A stretch of 63,156 nucleotides of DNA from Prolixibacteraceae bacterium (GCA_019163175.1 JAFLKN010000044.1:1-63156); one strand, 5' to 3'. Positions 28,601-37,867 are shown, numbered from the stretch's first letter. The notes: generated from the sequence alone by a model not told the origin. Translations and numbers: made by a program.

Positions 28601-30820
28601 AAGGGTACGGAGATTGGTCTTATGGCTTACTTCCCACTTGAAAGGTATACCGAAAGTTATGGAGTATTCAGTCAGGTAGCTACATTAGATAATTTAATGT
28701 CAGATGTAAACGTCCAACCATTGGTTCCAAAATCTGGAAATACATTCAGTACCGATGCTCCGAACATGAAAGATGTTCGGCCAATTCAAGCTATCGCTTA
28801 CAATTTCGTCTCGTCAACAGATAAGATTATTTTCAATCCTGAAGAGTATTTACTGCCTCAATTGGAAAAAAATATAATTGAAATTACCGTAAAAGGAATT
28901 GAGGATAAATACGGAAACCGATTGGCATCTCCGGTAAAATGGACTGCTTATGTGCACCGTAACCAGGTTCGTTGGGAAGAAGAACGACGCACTCTTAGTA
29001 AGTTGATTAATCAAACACTCACGTTCACATCATCAATTAAAAATACTGGTGGAGTTCAGGTGGGGTTCACTATAACCAATTTACCGGCATGGATTTCTGT
29101 AAGTCCTTCATCGGGTGTTATTAATCCAGAGTCAACGAGGGAAATAACCTTCACCGTAAATCCGGCATTAAACATCGGAACCTACAACGAAGACATTATT
29201 TTACGCACGGAAAATGGGTTTGACGAAAAACTGCCATTAACTGTTCATGTATCAAAAACACCTCCAACCTGGAATGTTAATCCATCCCAATTCGAGCACA
29301 CCATGAATATAGTTGGTTCAGTTAAAGTTGAGGGAGTATTATCAACCGATGTTTCGGATATGGTAGCCGCTTTCAAATTTGGAACCGATTCAATCCGAGG
29401 AGTTGCCAACATTAGATACCTGAAAGAGCTCGACACCTATCAGGTCTTCTTGAATGTTTATGGAAATAACACCGGAGAAAAGCTTGTGTTTAGAGTATGG
29501 GATGCCAGTGCAGGTCAGATTCTTGATGAAGTTTTACCCGATAACATCACTTTTATTCCAAATGATGTGAAAGGCACAACTCTTGCTCCAATCATATTTA
29601 CAGCAGTTAATTCATTCCGCACTTATCTTCCTTTAGCCAAAGGCTGGAATTGGGTCTCATTTAATAAAATATCGAAAGTGCAGAATAATCTGAATGCATT
29701 TATGAGTTCTCTTGAGTCAAAGGCTACCGACCAGATCAAAACTCATGGAGGTGGTTTTAATAACTATGATCCGCTTCTTGGTTGGGCATTTGGAGGAATT
29801 GACGCTATTAGCAACAGTTCTATGTATCAGATAAAAGTTAGTCAGGCTGATACACTCATTTATAATGGCTCCTATGTCGAACCCGAATCGTTTCCAATAG
29901 CCCTTGCAACTGGCTGGAATCATGTTTCTTATATTCCTGATTTTTTAATGGATGTAAATGAGGCTTTGAGACTATACTCTGCCTCCGATGCTGAAATTAT
30001 TAAAAGCCAATATGCATTTGCTATGTACGATCCAAGAGTAGGATGGCTTGGCACTTTAGATGTGATGAAACCAGGATTTGGATACATGATTAAAACCAAT
30101 AAAACTGCAACATTGAAGTATCCAAATACCACTCTGTTAAAGGATGCAACAATATCTATGAAAGTAAATCCGCCATTGGGATGGGAAAGTGATTACTCTC
30201 ATTACGAAGGCAATATGTCTGTTTTAGCACGACTTGAGACCGGAAATGTGCAAGACATAACGATTAATGATCAAATGGTTCTTGGCGCTTTTATCGACAA
30301 CAAATGTCATGGGTACACATCGCCAATTACAAATTCAGAAATCGATTATTCACCATTTTTCCTGAATGTTAGTAGCTATAATAACTCCCAATTGGTCAAA
30401 TTCATGCTCTATGATGGAAAAACCGGAAAAACGTATCAAATTCTGGAAACAAAACCCTACTTGGAAAATGCAGTGTATGGTTCTACTCAAAAGCCTATCA
30501 TATTAACCATTGCAGGACAAGTCACAGGGATTATAAGCCCAAATAGGAGCGAGGCTTTTGTACGTTGTTATCCAAATCCATTTAATGATCTGGTCAGTAT
30601 TGAATACAGACATCTGGGTGGTGAACTTAAAATAGATGTATTGGATCAACTTGGGCGCACAATTAATCATGTTTTTGATGGAATACCTGATGCTGGGATT
30701 GGTTCAGTAGCATGGGATGGTACATCAGAAAACGGGAAAGTTGTTGCTGCTGGTCTTTATTACATCAGAGTAAGTTCTGGTCAAACGGTTGGAACGATAA
30801 AAATTACTAAAAACCGTTAA
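22673..30820 (+). CDS. Giant LamG surface protein with T9SS tail
   Basis: A 2715-residue secreted protein. In order: signal peptide; a fibronectin-type stretch (~85-165: VQLRWTIGG...FEVYRRKLG); LamG/jellyroll unit 1 (~205-400); an N/G-rich middle; LamG 2 (~1590-1790) and LamG 3 (~1800-2010), both with the IDEFRIWN or FHELRIWN motif; a BACON/Ig-like unit (~2120: LPAWISVSPSSGVINP); a domain at ~2197 (WNVNPSQFEHTMNIVG) that also opens the next protein; and a C-terminal type IX secretion sorting domain (RCYPNPFNDLVSIEY...GLYYIRV). It should be exported by T9SS and attached to the surface. Likely an adhesin or glycan-binding scaffold; ligand unknown. Confidence 0.85.
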   Translation: MKRLLLLLIAIGLAHILEAQVKSPVVLGNASGNKVSGKITYTYNIGSPIPYMYSGGAANKLQVGFPYNVLYKGDTFSSPLFVSKGYYPDHVQLRWTIGGNEDMIDHFEVYRRKLGTTEYILAEFIDKSLRKWDDRFSEANVIYEYRLDAVGIIGERRVGYTHLEGVGFRAPIGTVVGRVSYPDGIGVPGVSVTAGSTDIVPVSSILLANNSYIEIPQSTAQNFSNGFTFQAYLKFKTNAAAGIFNKAGNFDLSYDGTKFIFTVGSSSVSLNYAVPTDAFMHITAAYQSDSLKLYIPAKVTNDKGQLVDQLLSAAVKASVSLTANTNSLYIGRGASSYFNGNVDEIRMWQKGLTKADVMHDFNRYISGKETGIYAYIRMNEGFGDHVYDISKVDPNFNENHGVFVGSSVTWSNVTPTLDQLGNKGISDGEGNYIISGIPFIADGSSYKLVPMMAPHEFQPAYKILFISESSAVFNNIDFTDISKVNVTLNATYNTGTGFPVSDVLIKLDGNYMTDANSQLVKTGENGKVTLSVPIGSHYLTFEKQGHVFENPNFPAKDAEGNVMKYYFIENIPELRLSDITRVTLAGKIVGGPVEFAKVLGSKINPAKNNIGVVTVSLTTERGYDLDADATPKNISVTSDAETGEYSIEVIPEKFKPSSQTAISNVHYIFNTDKDLALIDMSNQFFKFSEVDSIFTKDNLGKKVFNRVDTVSTYNKRKDWIYRTQPSLEMQNASGGKVISETSIVYKEGASSVTIATASETGGNIVYPFGKPIFNFANDYAAKFLAFEEYINHDKPTDNVDRVPVTDGVLLINNDLALTDKQIQGGFNDQGIANYSFTADFPNIASPYTRIMNITLKTPSANIQLPQLEAYILGGKPTGNNFVTTGPTEVDFILRDPPGSNSSSTLEKGFTSSKSASKTIANGEEGESQFALQMGVKAETVAGVGLAVVSDFETDNFIGVKLENSYNKEGEFQTTSSLTFGESFSTSAEPDFVGAEGDVFIGHSSNIVYGISRIVKILPKAEIPAGMPEISNSGTYSISMEDGLRVNPEFGTMFVYSQKVIEEEMIPHLEKLRNIFLEKPLYTKVLTDITDRKYGTNNDDKATWKTAASTDPYHGPSYIFDTSGSVDPLKPLIDSVRFYNNQIISWKSKLELNERQKLRGIPDSRNKNISFSVGSSYSSYIESEYDSVHNESSEFTIAPGVATSLGFSLNKTGIRVDLSQKYTHSESDSKGNGSTITKNVGFTLEDNDANNYFTVDVFRCASGNGPIFKTRGGQSSCPYEGELKTKYYNQGSETLSFATMKIDGPQLACKDPVSPITPETSPAYFTFQLSNISEAEKDNWYTIGIDVASNPNGAKVMMDGASISEGVAVFVPYGQTVTKTIEVIKGRPDVNTYENLSIYLSSQCDDNISVSVPISAYFQTACTPVEFTLPFDKWVINSNDNDQMLVKIGGYNLAHNGFEDIQFQYKSSTSSMWTTARIFTNDAAHANDDNTTYINNSASIQYTWDMKSLPDREYDIRLISHCADGTLNYSKTLSGMLDGQRPQVFGTPLPADGILDISDQISIQFNEPIEQGLLIPANFQLTGTISQGDLQHDSYVRLNGTSDQLSIPEGISLNSKSFTIEFWMRPDSYSNSVIFAQGNDPSVNLEIGLKETFNTYMKIAGLNFEAALKFSPTVPETAWQHMAYTFDSETGDVFIYQNDKIIFEARSTKVNYKNLGPILIGKSAVSNASFFAGSFHELRIWNKSLSLGDVYANQYKLLSGSEIGLYGYWPINEAFGTLAEDKAANRHMTVSAPWEVYPGGSSWNFANANFLKFFTGYFAIIPEMDYTIEFWFRANNPSGNACLFSNQKGDGNEGIGMKDKALSITATPEGKILINSNGNVFEAVTTDYFDNTWHHFALVVKRRGNVASYVDGNLQNEKENSFVGGVAGGEMYLGVRKWKNTIDEGEDMYFDGKIDEFRIWNLSKTADQIILDRNSKLKGTEIGLMAYFPLERYTESYGVFSQVATLDNLMSDVNVQPLVPKSGNTFSTDAPNMKDVRPIQAIAYNFVSSTDKIIFNPEEYLLPQLEKNIIEITVKGIEDKYGNRLASPVKWTAYVHRNQVRWEEERRTLSKLINQTLTFTSSIKNTGGVQVGFTITNLPAWISVSPSSGVINPESTREITFTVNPALNIGTYNEDIILRTENGFDEKLPLTVHVSKTPPTWNVNPSQFEHTMNIVGSVKVEGVLSTDVSDMVAAFKFGTDSIRGVANIRYLKELDTYQVFLNVYGNNTGEKLVFRVWDASAGQILDEVLPDNITFIPNDVKGTTLAPIIFTAVNSFRTYLPLAKGWNWVSFNKISKVQNNLNAFMSSLESKATDQIKTHGGGFNNYDPLLGWAFGGIDAISNSSMYQIKVSQADTLIYNGSYVEPESFPIALATGWNHVSYIPDFLMDVNEALRLYSASDAEIIKSQYAFAMYDPRVGWLGTLDVMKPGFGYMIKTNKTATLKYPNTTLLKDATISMKVNPPLGWESDYSHYEGNMSVLARLETGNVQDITINDQMVLGAFIDNKCHGYTSPITNSEIDYSPFFLNVSSYNNSQLVKFMLYDGKTGKTYQILETKPYLENAVYGSTQKPIILTIAGQVTGIISPNRSEAFVRCYPNPFNDLVSIEYRHLGGELKIDVLDQLGRTINHVFDGIPDAGIGSVAWDGTSENGKVVAAGLYYIRVSSGQTVGTIKITKNR

Positions 30821-30830
30821 TATTAAACTT

Positions 30831-33800
30831 ATGAAAATCAACAAATTAATATACTTTTTACTGACAAGTCTGACTTGCTTGCTGGTAAATACGGCAAAGG
30901 CACAACCCTCATGGAGTGTCGATGCGCATCAATACATGTATTCTATGACACTGACCGGAAAAATATTTTCCGACGGTTCATACTCTGCCGATGTTAATGA
31001 TATGGTCGGAGCATTCATAAATGGTGAATGCCGTGGGATCTCGAACGTAAAATACATTGCTTCAGTAAATGACTATTTTGTATTCCTGATGGTCTATAGC
31101 AATTCTCCTATCGACAATGTCACTTTTCGGATTTTTGACAAAAGTAAAAATCAGGATTATGCGGCAAAAGAATCAGCTCAATTTTCGGTTAACGGCAACT
31201 TAGGAACATCGGTAAATCCCTTTGTTTTTACGGCTGCTAATCTGAATAATCAGTCTGATATACTCTCATTTAGTATTCCGAATCAGGTAGGATCAACCGC
31301 CATTGTCGGAAAAACTATTTCATTGCAAGAAGCCTGGAGAATTAATAATTTGCAAGGTATTGTAGCAAGTTTTACTCTTTCTCCGGGTGCAAGGGCTTAT
31401 ATAAATGGTGTTGAACAGGTCAGTGGTGTTACTGTCAATGATTTTAATTCGGCGGTACAATATACTGTCAGATCTGAAGATCAACTTGTTTCGTCATTGT
31501 ATTCGATAAATATAAGCCCCGCAAACGATGTCCCAACCGATATTTTATTGTCACATTCTGCGGTTAGCGAAAATGCAGGGCCAGCCTTAATCGGAACTCT
31601 TGCGGCAGTAACTGCCAATCCGGCCGAAACTCATGTTTACAGTCTTTTTGACGGAACTGGTACTAGCAATCAACATTTTAGCATTGTTGGAAATCAGCTT
31701 TCTTCAAGTGTAAATTTTAACTACGAATTAGTTTCATCATATCTGATTCGGGTAAAGGCAGATGATTTAAAGGGGGGAGTAGTTGAAAAGAACTTTACAA
31801 TTTCTGTAAGTGATATTAATGAGGCTCCAACCAAAATTCAACTGGTAAGTATTGTAACTCCAGCTTTGGCTCTAGTCAATACAGAAGTAGCTTCGCTACA
31901 AGCAACCGATCCGGATGCAGGAGATAGTCACACCTTTAATTTGCAAATTGGCGATGGTTTAAATGACAAAGACAATTGGCGTTTTGTTGTTGAAGGAAAT
32001 AAGTTGAAATGCAGAATTAATGTATACTTTGGTAAAGATGACTCCTACAATATTCTATTGAAAGCAACGGATAAGAAAGGAGCTTCAATTGTTGTTCCTC
32101 TTTCTGTTGCAACACAAGATGAAGGTGGGTTGAGCAATAAGTCAGCGCTTATGAGCTTTACTATCAATCAGCAAATTGGACAGACCATATTCTCGGGAAC
32201 TAATATTTATTTGCAACAACATTGGAGTGGAAACCTTTCAGCCGTTTTGGCTAATTTTACTATCCCGTTTGGAGCAAAGGCGTATATAAATCTCGTAGAA
32301 CAGTCTGGTGGAGCATCTGTAAATGATTATACAAATCCGGTTCAACTTATTGTTGAAGCTGCGGATAAGAGCAGCACAACGTATTTAATACACGTTACAG
32401 CCACCAACGATATTCCAACAGATATCCTTCTGTCAAGCGGTAATATTCCCGAAAACGCTGCTTCAACTTTGGTAGGTACATTATTGGCAGTTACGGAGAA
32501 TCCAAAAGAGACTCACGTTTATACTTTAGTAAATGAATTGGGTACTGATTATGATCTGTTTAAAATAAACGGATCAGAACTTCAGTCAGTTGGTTCTTTT
32601 GATTTTGAATCGAAAAGCAGCTATAAAATAAAAGTAAGAGCCGATGATCAAAAGGGCGGAATTGTCGATAAAATCTTTTCTATAACTGTAACTGACAAAA
32701 ATGAGGCTCCAACGGGTATTTCTTTGTCAAATTCCGAATTTGAAACAGGTGCTGCAGAAAACACAATGATAGGCTATCTGACAGCAGAAGATCAGGATGT
32801 TGGTGAATCGCACGTTTTTAGCCTGGTGAAAGGTAACGGAACAAATGACGATGGGAACGGATTAGTAAAAGTAAGTGGCAACAAGCTTTTGCTTGCGCAG
32901 GCTACCAATAATATCACTAAATTACAGTGGAATATTCTGATTAAAGTTGTTGATGGGGCAAATGCAAGTTTTGAGAAAAGCATAATAATTAAAAGCCGCG
33001 GGATAAATCACATTCCGGTTTTTAACAGTAAACCTGCCACTTATGTCATTCAAAACCAAACCTATGTTTATCCAATTGAAATTAGCGATATTGACGGTGA
33101 TGTTGTTTCACTGAAATTTGAAAATTTGCCCAAGTGGCTCAATTATAATTCGGAATTAAACCTTTTAACCGGGAGCCCTGGTAATGCTGAAGTTGGCACC
33201 TACAGTTTTACTATAACAGCAAGTGATAACATAGCTATAGTTTCGCAAAAGGTTGCTATACTGGTTTTAGATATCAACGATGCGCCTGAAATTAATTATT
33301 TTATAGACAATCAGACATTCATAACGAATAAGCAAAATACGTTTATTATACCAAACGATTGCTTTAAAGATCCTGATGCAGGTGACAAACTTACATACTC
33401 GGTTACTATGACAAACAATTCGATTATGCCAGCGTGGCTTTCTTTTGATTCTGCAACTCGCACATTAAGAGGATCTCCTACGAAAGATGCTTTTGGCACT
33501 TATCAGTTGAAAGTTACTGCAACAGATCAAAAACTAGCCAAAGAATGGATGATATTCTCGCTAAATGTTTCATTCCCTACCGCAGTAATAAACATTGAAG
33601 ATTCCGAGAGCTTTATAGTTTTCCCAAATCCGGTTCGCGATGTACTCAACTTAAAGCTTCCTGATAAAATAGGAAAAGCCTTGGTTCAGGTCTTAGATGT
33701 TCATGGAAAAATGATTCAGCAAACATATCTGAATGAGGGTGAGCCGCAAACTCTATTTTTGGGTAATTTAAATCCAGGAGTCTATTTTGTAACTTCTTCA

Positions 33801-33842
33801 GATGGGAAGTCAAGGTATGTTAGTAAAATCATAAAAGAATAA
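30831..33842 (+). CDS. Cadherin-like surface protein with T9SS tail
   Basis: A 1003-residue secreted protein beginning ten bases after the giant gene. Signal peptide, then a copy of the WSVDAHQYMYSMTLTGKI...DMVGAFINGECRG module shared with the upstream protein. Two repeats of a sequence-unusual pattern follow (DILSFSIPNQVGSTAIVG / LMSFTINQQIGQTIFSG), each trailed by cadherin-like units (DVPTDILLSHSAVSENAG, DIPTDILLSSGNIPENAA, TGISLSNSEFETGAAENT). Two dystroglycan/Ig-type units (WLNYNSELNLLTGSPG, WLSFDSATRTLRGSP) precede the type IX sorting domain (VFPNPVRDVLNLKL...GVYFV). Probably a partner of the giant protein at the surface. Confidence 0.85.
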   Translation: MKINKLIYFLLTSLTCLLVNTAKAQPSWSVDAHQYMYSMTLTGKIFSDGSYSADVNDMVGAFINGECRGISNVKYIASVNDYFVFLMVYSNSPIDNVTFRIFDKSKNQDYAAKESAQFSVNGNLGTSVNPFVFTAANLNNQSDILSFSIPNQVGSTAIVGKTISLQEAWRINNLQGIVASFTLSPGARAYINGVEQVSGVTVNDFNSAVQYTVRSEDQLVSSLYSINISPANDVPTDILLSHSAVSENAGPALIGTLAAVTANPAETHVYSLFDGTGTSNQHFSIVGNQLSSSVNFNYELVSSYLIRVKADDLKGGVVEKNFTISVSDINEAPTKIQLVSIVTPALALVNTEVASLQATDPDAGDSHTFNLQIGDGLNDKDNWRFVVEGNKLKCRINVYFGKDDSYNILLKATDKKGASIVVPLSVATQDEGGLSNKSALMSFTINQQIGQTIFSGTNIYLQQHWSGNLSAVLANFTIPFGAKAYINLVEQSGGASVNDYTNPVQLIVEAADKSSTTYLIHVTATNDIPTDILLSSGNIPENAASTLVGTLLAVTENPKETHVYTLVNELGTDYDLFKINGSELQSVGSFDFESKSSYKIKVRADDQKGGIVDKIFSITVTDKNEAPTGISLSNSEFETGAAENTMIGYLTAEDQDVGESHVFSLVKGNGTNDDGNGLVKVSGNKLLLAQATNNITKLQWNILIKVVDGANASFEKSIIIKSRGINHIPVFNSKPATYVIQNQTYVYPIEISDIDGDVVSLKFENLPKWLNYNSELNLLTGSPGNAEVGTYSFTITASDNIAIVSQKVAILVLDINDAPEINYFIDNQTFITNKQNTFIIPNDCFKDPDAGDKLTYSVTMTNNSIMPAWLSFDSATRTLRGSPTKDAFGTYQLKVTATDQKLAKEWMIFSLNVSFPTAVINIEDSESFIVFPNPVRDVLNLKLPDKIGKALVQVLDVHGKMIQQTYLNEGEPQTLFLGNLNPGVYFVTSSDGKSRYVSKIIKE

Positions 33843-34064
33843 GATGCACAGCTTCGAAATGGTGTAATCCTGTAATAAAAGTCAAGTATAGCTACTTTAC
33901 TTTTTAAAGCAGACGAATGACTTCCTGTTTTTGATTTTGAATAAATGGCACTATAAGACAACAAAAATTAATTTTTTTGGCTTATGGTGCCGTTTAATTT
34001 AGATGTAATAAGTCAGTATTTTATGATAGTTGTAGCCGTATTCCTATAGATTGACATAAATTAC

Positions 34065-34080
34065 ACGTATTGAAATACGT
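34065..34080. repeat. Small perfect palindrome
   Basis: ACGTATT-GA-AATACGT, seven pairs around two bases, in the 273-base gap between the convergent cadherin-like and esterase genes. No T-run follows. It could be a weak terminator or nothing. Confidence 0.3.
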
Positions 34081-34115
34081 AAATTTTGAGTCCATTTAAT
34101 ACTCAAGAAATGTTT

Positions 34116-35666
34116 TCATCTCCGTATAGGCTTTTTCTCATACTTCATTAGTTTGCTTGCCCATGGGATAAAGTATTTGAAGTTAGGGGCATCGGTATGC
34201 CCGCCATCATGCTGGCGCCATGCAAGTTCGCCATCAAGCAAACTGCTGTTGACTGGAGGCATTTTTTCAGTAAGGTAATTGTTGGAAACACCAAGGTCTT
34301 TAACACCTAAAAGTTTAAATATGCTACCTGCTGCAATTGTAGCCATATAGCTGCCTTGCTGATCCAACCATTTGGCATCACCTTTTTCAGGAATACCATA
34401 ACTAATAAACGTAAGCCGGGGGGCGCACAAGGCAATTAAATCGTGCGAATCAACGGGCAGATCGCAACCTGTTTTACTCCCAAAGTTCGCTTTTGAAGCC
34501 CCATATTTCATGTAATTTCCGGCCATCCAGTAATATTCGCCACCTGTAAGACTTTCAACGGCTTCTCCAAAGTTACGACGATGAAGTGTGGCTCCTCCCT
34601 TTCCTGAAGAACCAATCAAACCGACTGCAAAACGGGGTTCAAAAGCAAGCGTAACTAATGCGGCTTTACCATAACGGGATACACCTTCAATACCCACCTT
34701 TTTGGCATCGACCATAGTATCAGTTTCAAGGTAATCCAATCCACGCGCTGCGCCCCAGGCCCAGGCCCGAAGAGCGCCCCATTCATCTGGTTTGCGCGGT
34801 TGACCTTTATTTACCAGGCCAATTATGCCTCTTGTAATGCCCGCCCCATTATCCGACTGAATGCTGTTGGGATCAATAGTTACATAACCCCAGCCAGCGG
34901 CCAGCAATTGTTCTGTTGGCGATGGATCTCCTTCAGGTTTAGGCGCAAAGAAATTTGGTCCGGGTAATCGGGTGACTGGCATATAAGCCGGATATTTATC
35001 AAAGATGGCCTTCATACTGGGGTCGCTTTTTATCATCATTTCCTTAAAAGCTTCATTCAGTTTTTCCATATCATCAGGAGAAGGTTGTGCCGGCGATGGA
35101 AACGACGGACGTCCACCAAACATCATCAATACCGGAACCGGGCCCTTTACATTCGTGGGTAAGACCAACATCATATTAATATCTAAATTGATGAACGGAT
35201 ACTCACTGTTATCAACATGTCCAACCAATTGCTTGGCGATTACCGGAGTCCAGCCAACAAATTCCCGGTCAGTAATTTTTACAGTCCATTTTACATTTGG
35301 AATATTTTTGGGAAGTCGTCCATATACTTCTCTTTCCATATCTTCCGCAATTTCAGGACGACGCAGTTTCCACCACATTTCAGGAGTGCTTACCTTTTTG
35401 CCGGTTTTAGTTGTAAGCAGATCAGGTAACTGAGGACATGGATTAGCCAGAGATTCATCACTGTTGGCGTGATAGGGATCAGAATCATTGCCGCTGGGGC
35501 CTGGTCTCAGTTCTTTAATGCCAAGCTGCTGCATCATGTTATCATGATCTTGCTGGGCAGAAAAGGTCACCATACGCAAATATTTGGTGCTGTCGATTTT
35601 TGCCTCCTGAGCTGCTAAAAGAGTAGCGAAGCAAAATGCGAACAAAAAGGTTATTGAGTTTTTCAT
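34116..35666 (-). CDS. CE15 glucuronoyl-esterase-like protein
   Basis: A 516-residue secreted alpha/beta hydrolase (signal peptide MKNSITFLFAFCFATLLAAQ). The nucleophile elbow GVSRYGK puts Ser330 in the position of the CE15 GCSRxGK motif, with His490 (WRQHDGGHTDAP) as the probable general base. CE15 enzymes cut the ester between lignin alcohols and glucuronic acid on xylan. At the canonical acid site the sequence reads SSGKGG with no carboxylate; E427 or D436 may substitute, as in other non-canonical bacterial CE15 members. Transcribed alone, opposite to its neighbours. Confidence 0.8.
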   Translation of the reverse strand: MKNSITFLFAFCFATLLAAQEAKIDSTKYLRMVTFSAQQDHDNMMQQLGIKELRPGPSGNDSDPYHANSDESLANPCPQLPDLLTTKTGKKVSTPEMWWKLRRPEIAEDMEREVYGRLPKNIPNVKWTVKITDREFVGWTPVIAKQLVGHVDNSEYPFINLDINMMLVLPTNVKGPVPVLMMFGGRPSFPSPAQPSPDDMEKLNEAFKEMMIKSDPSMKAIFDKYPAYMPVTRLPGPNFFAPKPEGDPSPTEQLLAAGWGYVTIDPNSIQSDNGAGITRGIIGLVNKGQPRKPDEWGALRAWAWGAARGLDYLETDTMVDAKKVGIEGVSRYGKAALVTLAFEPRFAVGLIGSSGKGGATLHRRNFGEAVESLTGGEYYWMAGNYMKYGASKANFGSKTGCDLPVDSHDLIALCAPRLTFISYGIPEKGDAKWLDQQGSYMATIAAGSIFKLLGVKDLGVSNNYLTEKMPPVNSSLLDGELAWRQHDGGHTDAPNFKYFIPWASKLMKYEKKPIRR

Positions 35667-36351
35667 CAGATGGTTTAGGTGTTAGGTTATCCTTTAATTT
35701 GGAATTAATGAAAGAAAAGAAGCTGGTATCTTGTTTGCGAATAAAACTGATTGCAAGTTATTATTATTTTATTTTCAACACAAAACGGGAATTAGAAAAT
35801 TGCAGACATTACCAGTTTAAACTTAATCCGGCATTCAATTTTTAAAATCAGAATTGATGTTTTGCAAGTTCGTTTCCCTGAAACAAAATAGTGAGATTGT
35901 ATACCTAAAATAGAAAAGGCTGTCCTCTGACAGCCTTTTCACCCGTTACGACGGGAAACTAACCTAAACCAACTAAACCTAATAAACCATGAGCTTACCA
36001 AAGTAATCAACTTTGTAGAAGCTACCTAAGTAACCATTAAAGCAGACTTTGGTTTGCCAAGTGTATTATATCTTAAAAATAAATTTGTCTGAATGAACTT
36101 TTCAGCGAACTGAACGCGGCAAAGATATTAAAAATAATAGGAAATATACAAACGGGTAGCGCTTCAAAATCAGAATAATTTAATTAAAATCCTGTTCGGA
36201 AGTAATTTCAATTTCAGTTTTACTATCTATTGTTTATGGTATAAGACTTTTATCTCTTTTTCAACAAACGATCCTTAATAAATTCTGTCTTACTTATGTA
36301 ATTCATGTCTATTCTAAGCCTTACTTTGTTTAAGAAATCAAATAAACCAGA
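35667..36351. other. Gene-free intergenic stretch with a strong hairpin
   Basis: About 685 bases between divergent genes. It holds the 12-bp hairpin at 35913-35940 and a run AACCTAAACCAACTAAACCT after it, which reads on the other strand as repeated GGTTTAG units. No convincing ORF. A small RNA is possible but unsupported. Confidence 0.4.
35913..35940. terminator. Perfect 12-bp hairpin
   Basis: GAAAAGGCTGTC-CTCT-GACAGCCTTTTC pairs completely with a four-base loop. Both flanks have weak T or A tracts inside the stem, so it could terminate transcription on either strand. As it lies in a divergent gap, it may instead end a small RNA. Confidence 0.5.
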
Positions 36352-37857
36352 ATGAAACCATATTGGATTTTCTTTTTTCTGATTTTGGCCATTCAATCAT
36401 ATGGTCAAAACGCACCAAAGCGCGAATTTCGTGCTGTTTGGGTCGCTACAGTTAATAATATTGATTGGCCTTCGAAACCCGGACTTTCATCTGATCAGCA
36501 AAAGCAGGAGGCGATTGCTATTCTCGACCTTCATGCCAAAAACCGGATGAATGCAATTATTATGCAGATTCGTCCGGCTTCTGATGCCTTTTACCAATCA
36601 GAACTTGAGCCATGGTCTCGTTACCTTACAGGAACACCGGGAAAGGCCCCTTCTCCGTTTTATGATCCGTTACAATTCTGGATTGAAGAGTGCCACAAAC
36701 GAAATATGGAGTTTCATGCCTGGCTGAATCCTTTCAGGGTTGCACAAAATGCAAATGAGCCATTGGGCGGAAATCATATTGCGTTTAAACATCCTGAATG
36801 GATTGTCAACTATGGTGATAAATTGTACTTTGATCCGGGATTGCCTCAAACACGGGAATTTGTGACCAAAGTAGTGACCGATATTGTCGCCCGTTATGAT
36901 GTGGATGCGATTCATTTTGATGACTATTTTTATCCCTATCCGCTTAAAGAAGATTTTCCTGACCAGAATTCATTCGGGCAATACAACCGTGGATTTCTTG
37001 CTGATCAAAAAGCCGATTGGCGACGCGACAATGTTGATCTTACCATTCAGATGCTTTCAGAAGCAATAAAGAAAACCAAAGCATGGGTGAAATTTGGAAT
37101 TAGTCCATTTGGGGTTTGGCGGAATAAAGCAGATGATACTCAGGGTTCGGAGACTACAGCCGGAACAACCAATTACGATCATTTATATGCCGATATTCTG
37201 AAATGGCAGAAAAATGGGTGGATTGATTATTGCCTTCCGCAGTTGTACTGGCAAATTGGCCATCCTTCTGTTGATTTTCTGACGCTTAGTAAATGGTGGG
37301 CTTCACATGCATACAACCGTGGAATGTACATAGGTCATGCAGTTTATAAACTTGAAGCTAACTCTGCGGTTCCTGAATGGAGAGATGCTGATCAATTGGT
37401 CAAACAAATCCAAATTACGCGCCAGATTCCACAATTGGGTGGAAGTGCCTTTTACAGCAGCATGCACTTCAAACGTGATTTGTTCGGATTCGAGAAATCT
37501 CTTCAGAATAAGATCTATGCTAGTCAGGCCGTGGTGCCCGCAATGCCATGGATTGACAACAAAAAACCTGAACAGCCCAAACATTTCAAGAAAAAGGGCC
37601 ACAAACTGAAGTGGAAAGCTGCTAAAAATGAAAATGAAATGGATCGGGCGGTTAAGTATCTCGTTTATCTGAATCCGGTTGGACAAAAATTTGACAGTGA
37701 AAATCCTGAAAATATTTTTACAATTACCAGCGATAAAAGCATCGTTTTTAAACCAAATTCTCGTAAATTACAGAGAAAATATGAAGTCCGGATTTCTGCC
37801 CTTGATCGCCTTCACAACGAAAGCGAAATCAGTAAAGTGAAAGTGATAAAACTCTAA
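36352..37857 (+). CDS. GHL10 family (GH10-like) glycoside hydrolase
   Basis: A 501-residue secreted protein. REFRAVWVATVNNIDWPS, AIIMQIRPASDAFYQSELEPWS, NMEFHAWLNPFRV and DAIHFDDYFYP are the conserved blocks of the glycosyl-hydrolase-like 10 (DUF187) family, with a TIM-barrel fold to ~residue 400 and a fibronectin-like tail (~420-500). Family members act on peptidoglycan-like or other glycans; the substrate here is unknown. Eleven bases separate it from the glycosyltransferase gene, suggesting one transcript. Confidence 0.85.
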   Translation: MKPYWIFFFLILAIQSYGQNAPKREFRAVWVATVNNIDWPSKPGLSSDQQKQEAIAILDLHAKNRMNAIIMQIRPASDAFYQSELEPWSRYLTGTPGKAPSPFYDPLQFWIEECHKRNMEFHAWLNPFRVAQNANEPLGGNHIAFKHPEWIVNYGDKLYFDPGLPQTREFVTKVVTDIVARYDVDAIHFDDYFYPYPLKEDFPDQNSFGQYNRGFLADQKADWRRDNVDLTIQMLSEAIKKTKAWVKFGISPFGVWRNKADDTQGSETTAGTTNYDHLYADILKWQKNGWIDYCLPQLYWQIGHPSVDFLTLSKWWASHAYNRGMYIGHAVYKLEANSAVPEWRDADQLVKQIQITRQIPQLGGSAFYSSMHFKRDLFGFEKSLQNKIYASQAVVPAMPWIDNKKPEQPKHFKKKGHKLKWKAAKNENEMDRAVKYLVYLNPVGQKFDSENPENIFTITSDKSIVFKPNSRKLQRKYEVRISALDRLHNESEISKVKVIKL

Positions 37858-37867
37858 AATACCAGTC

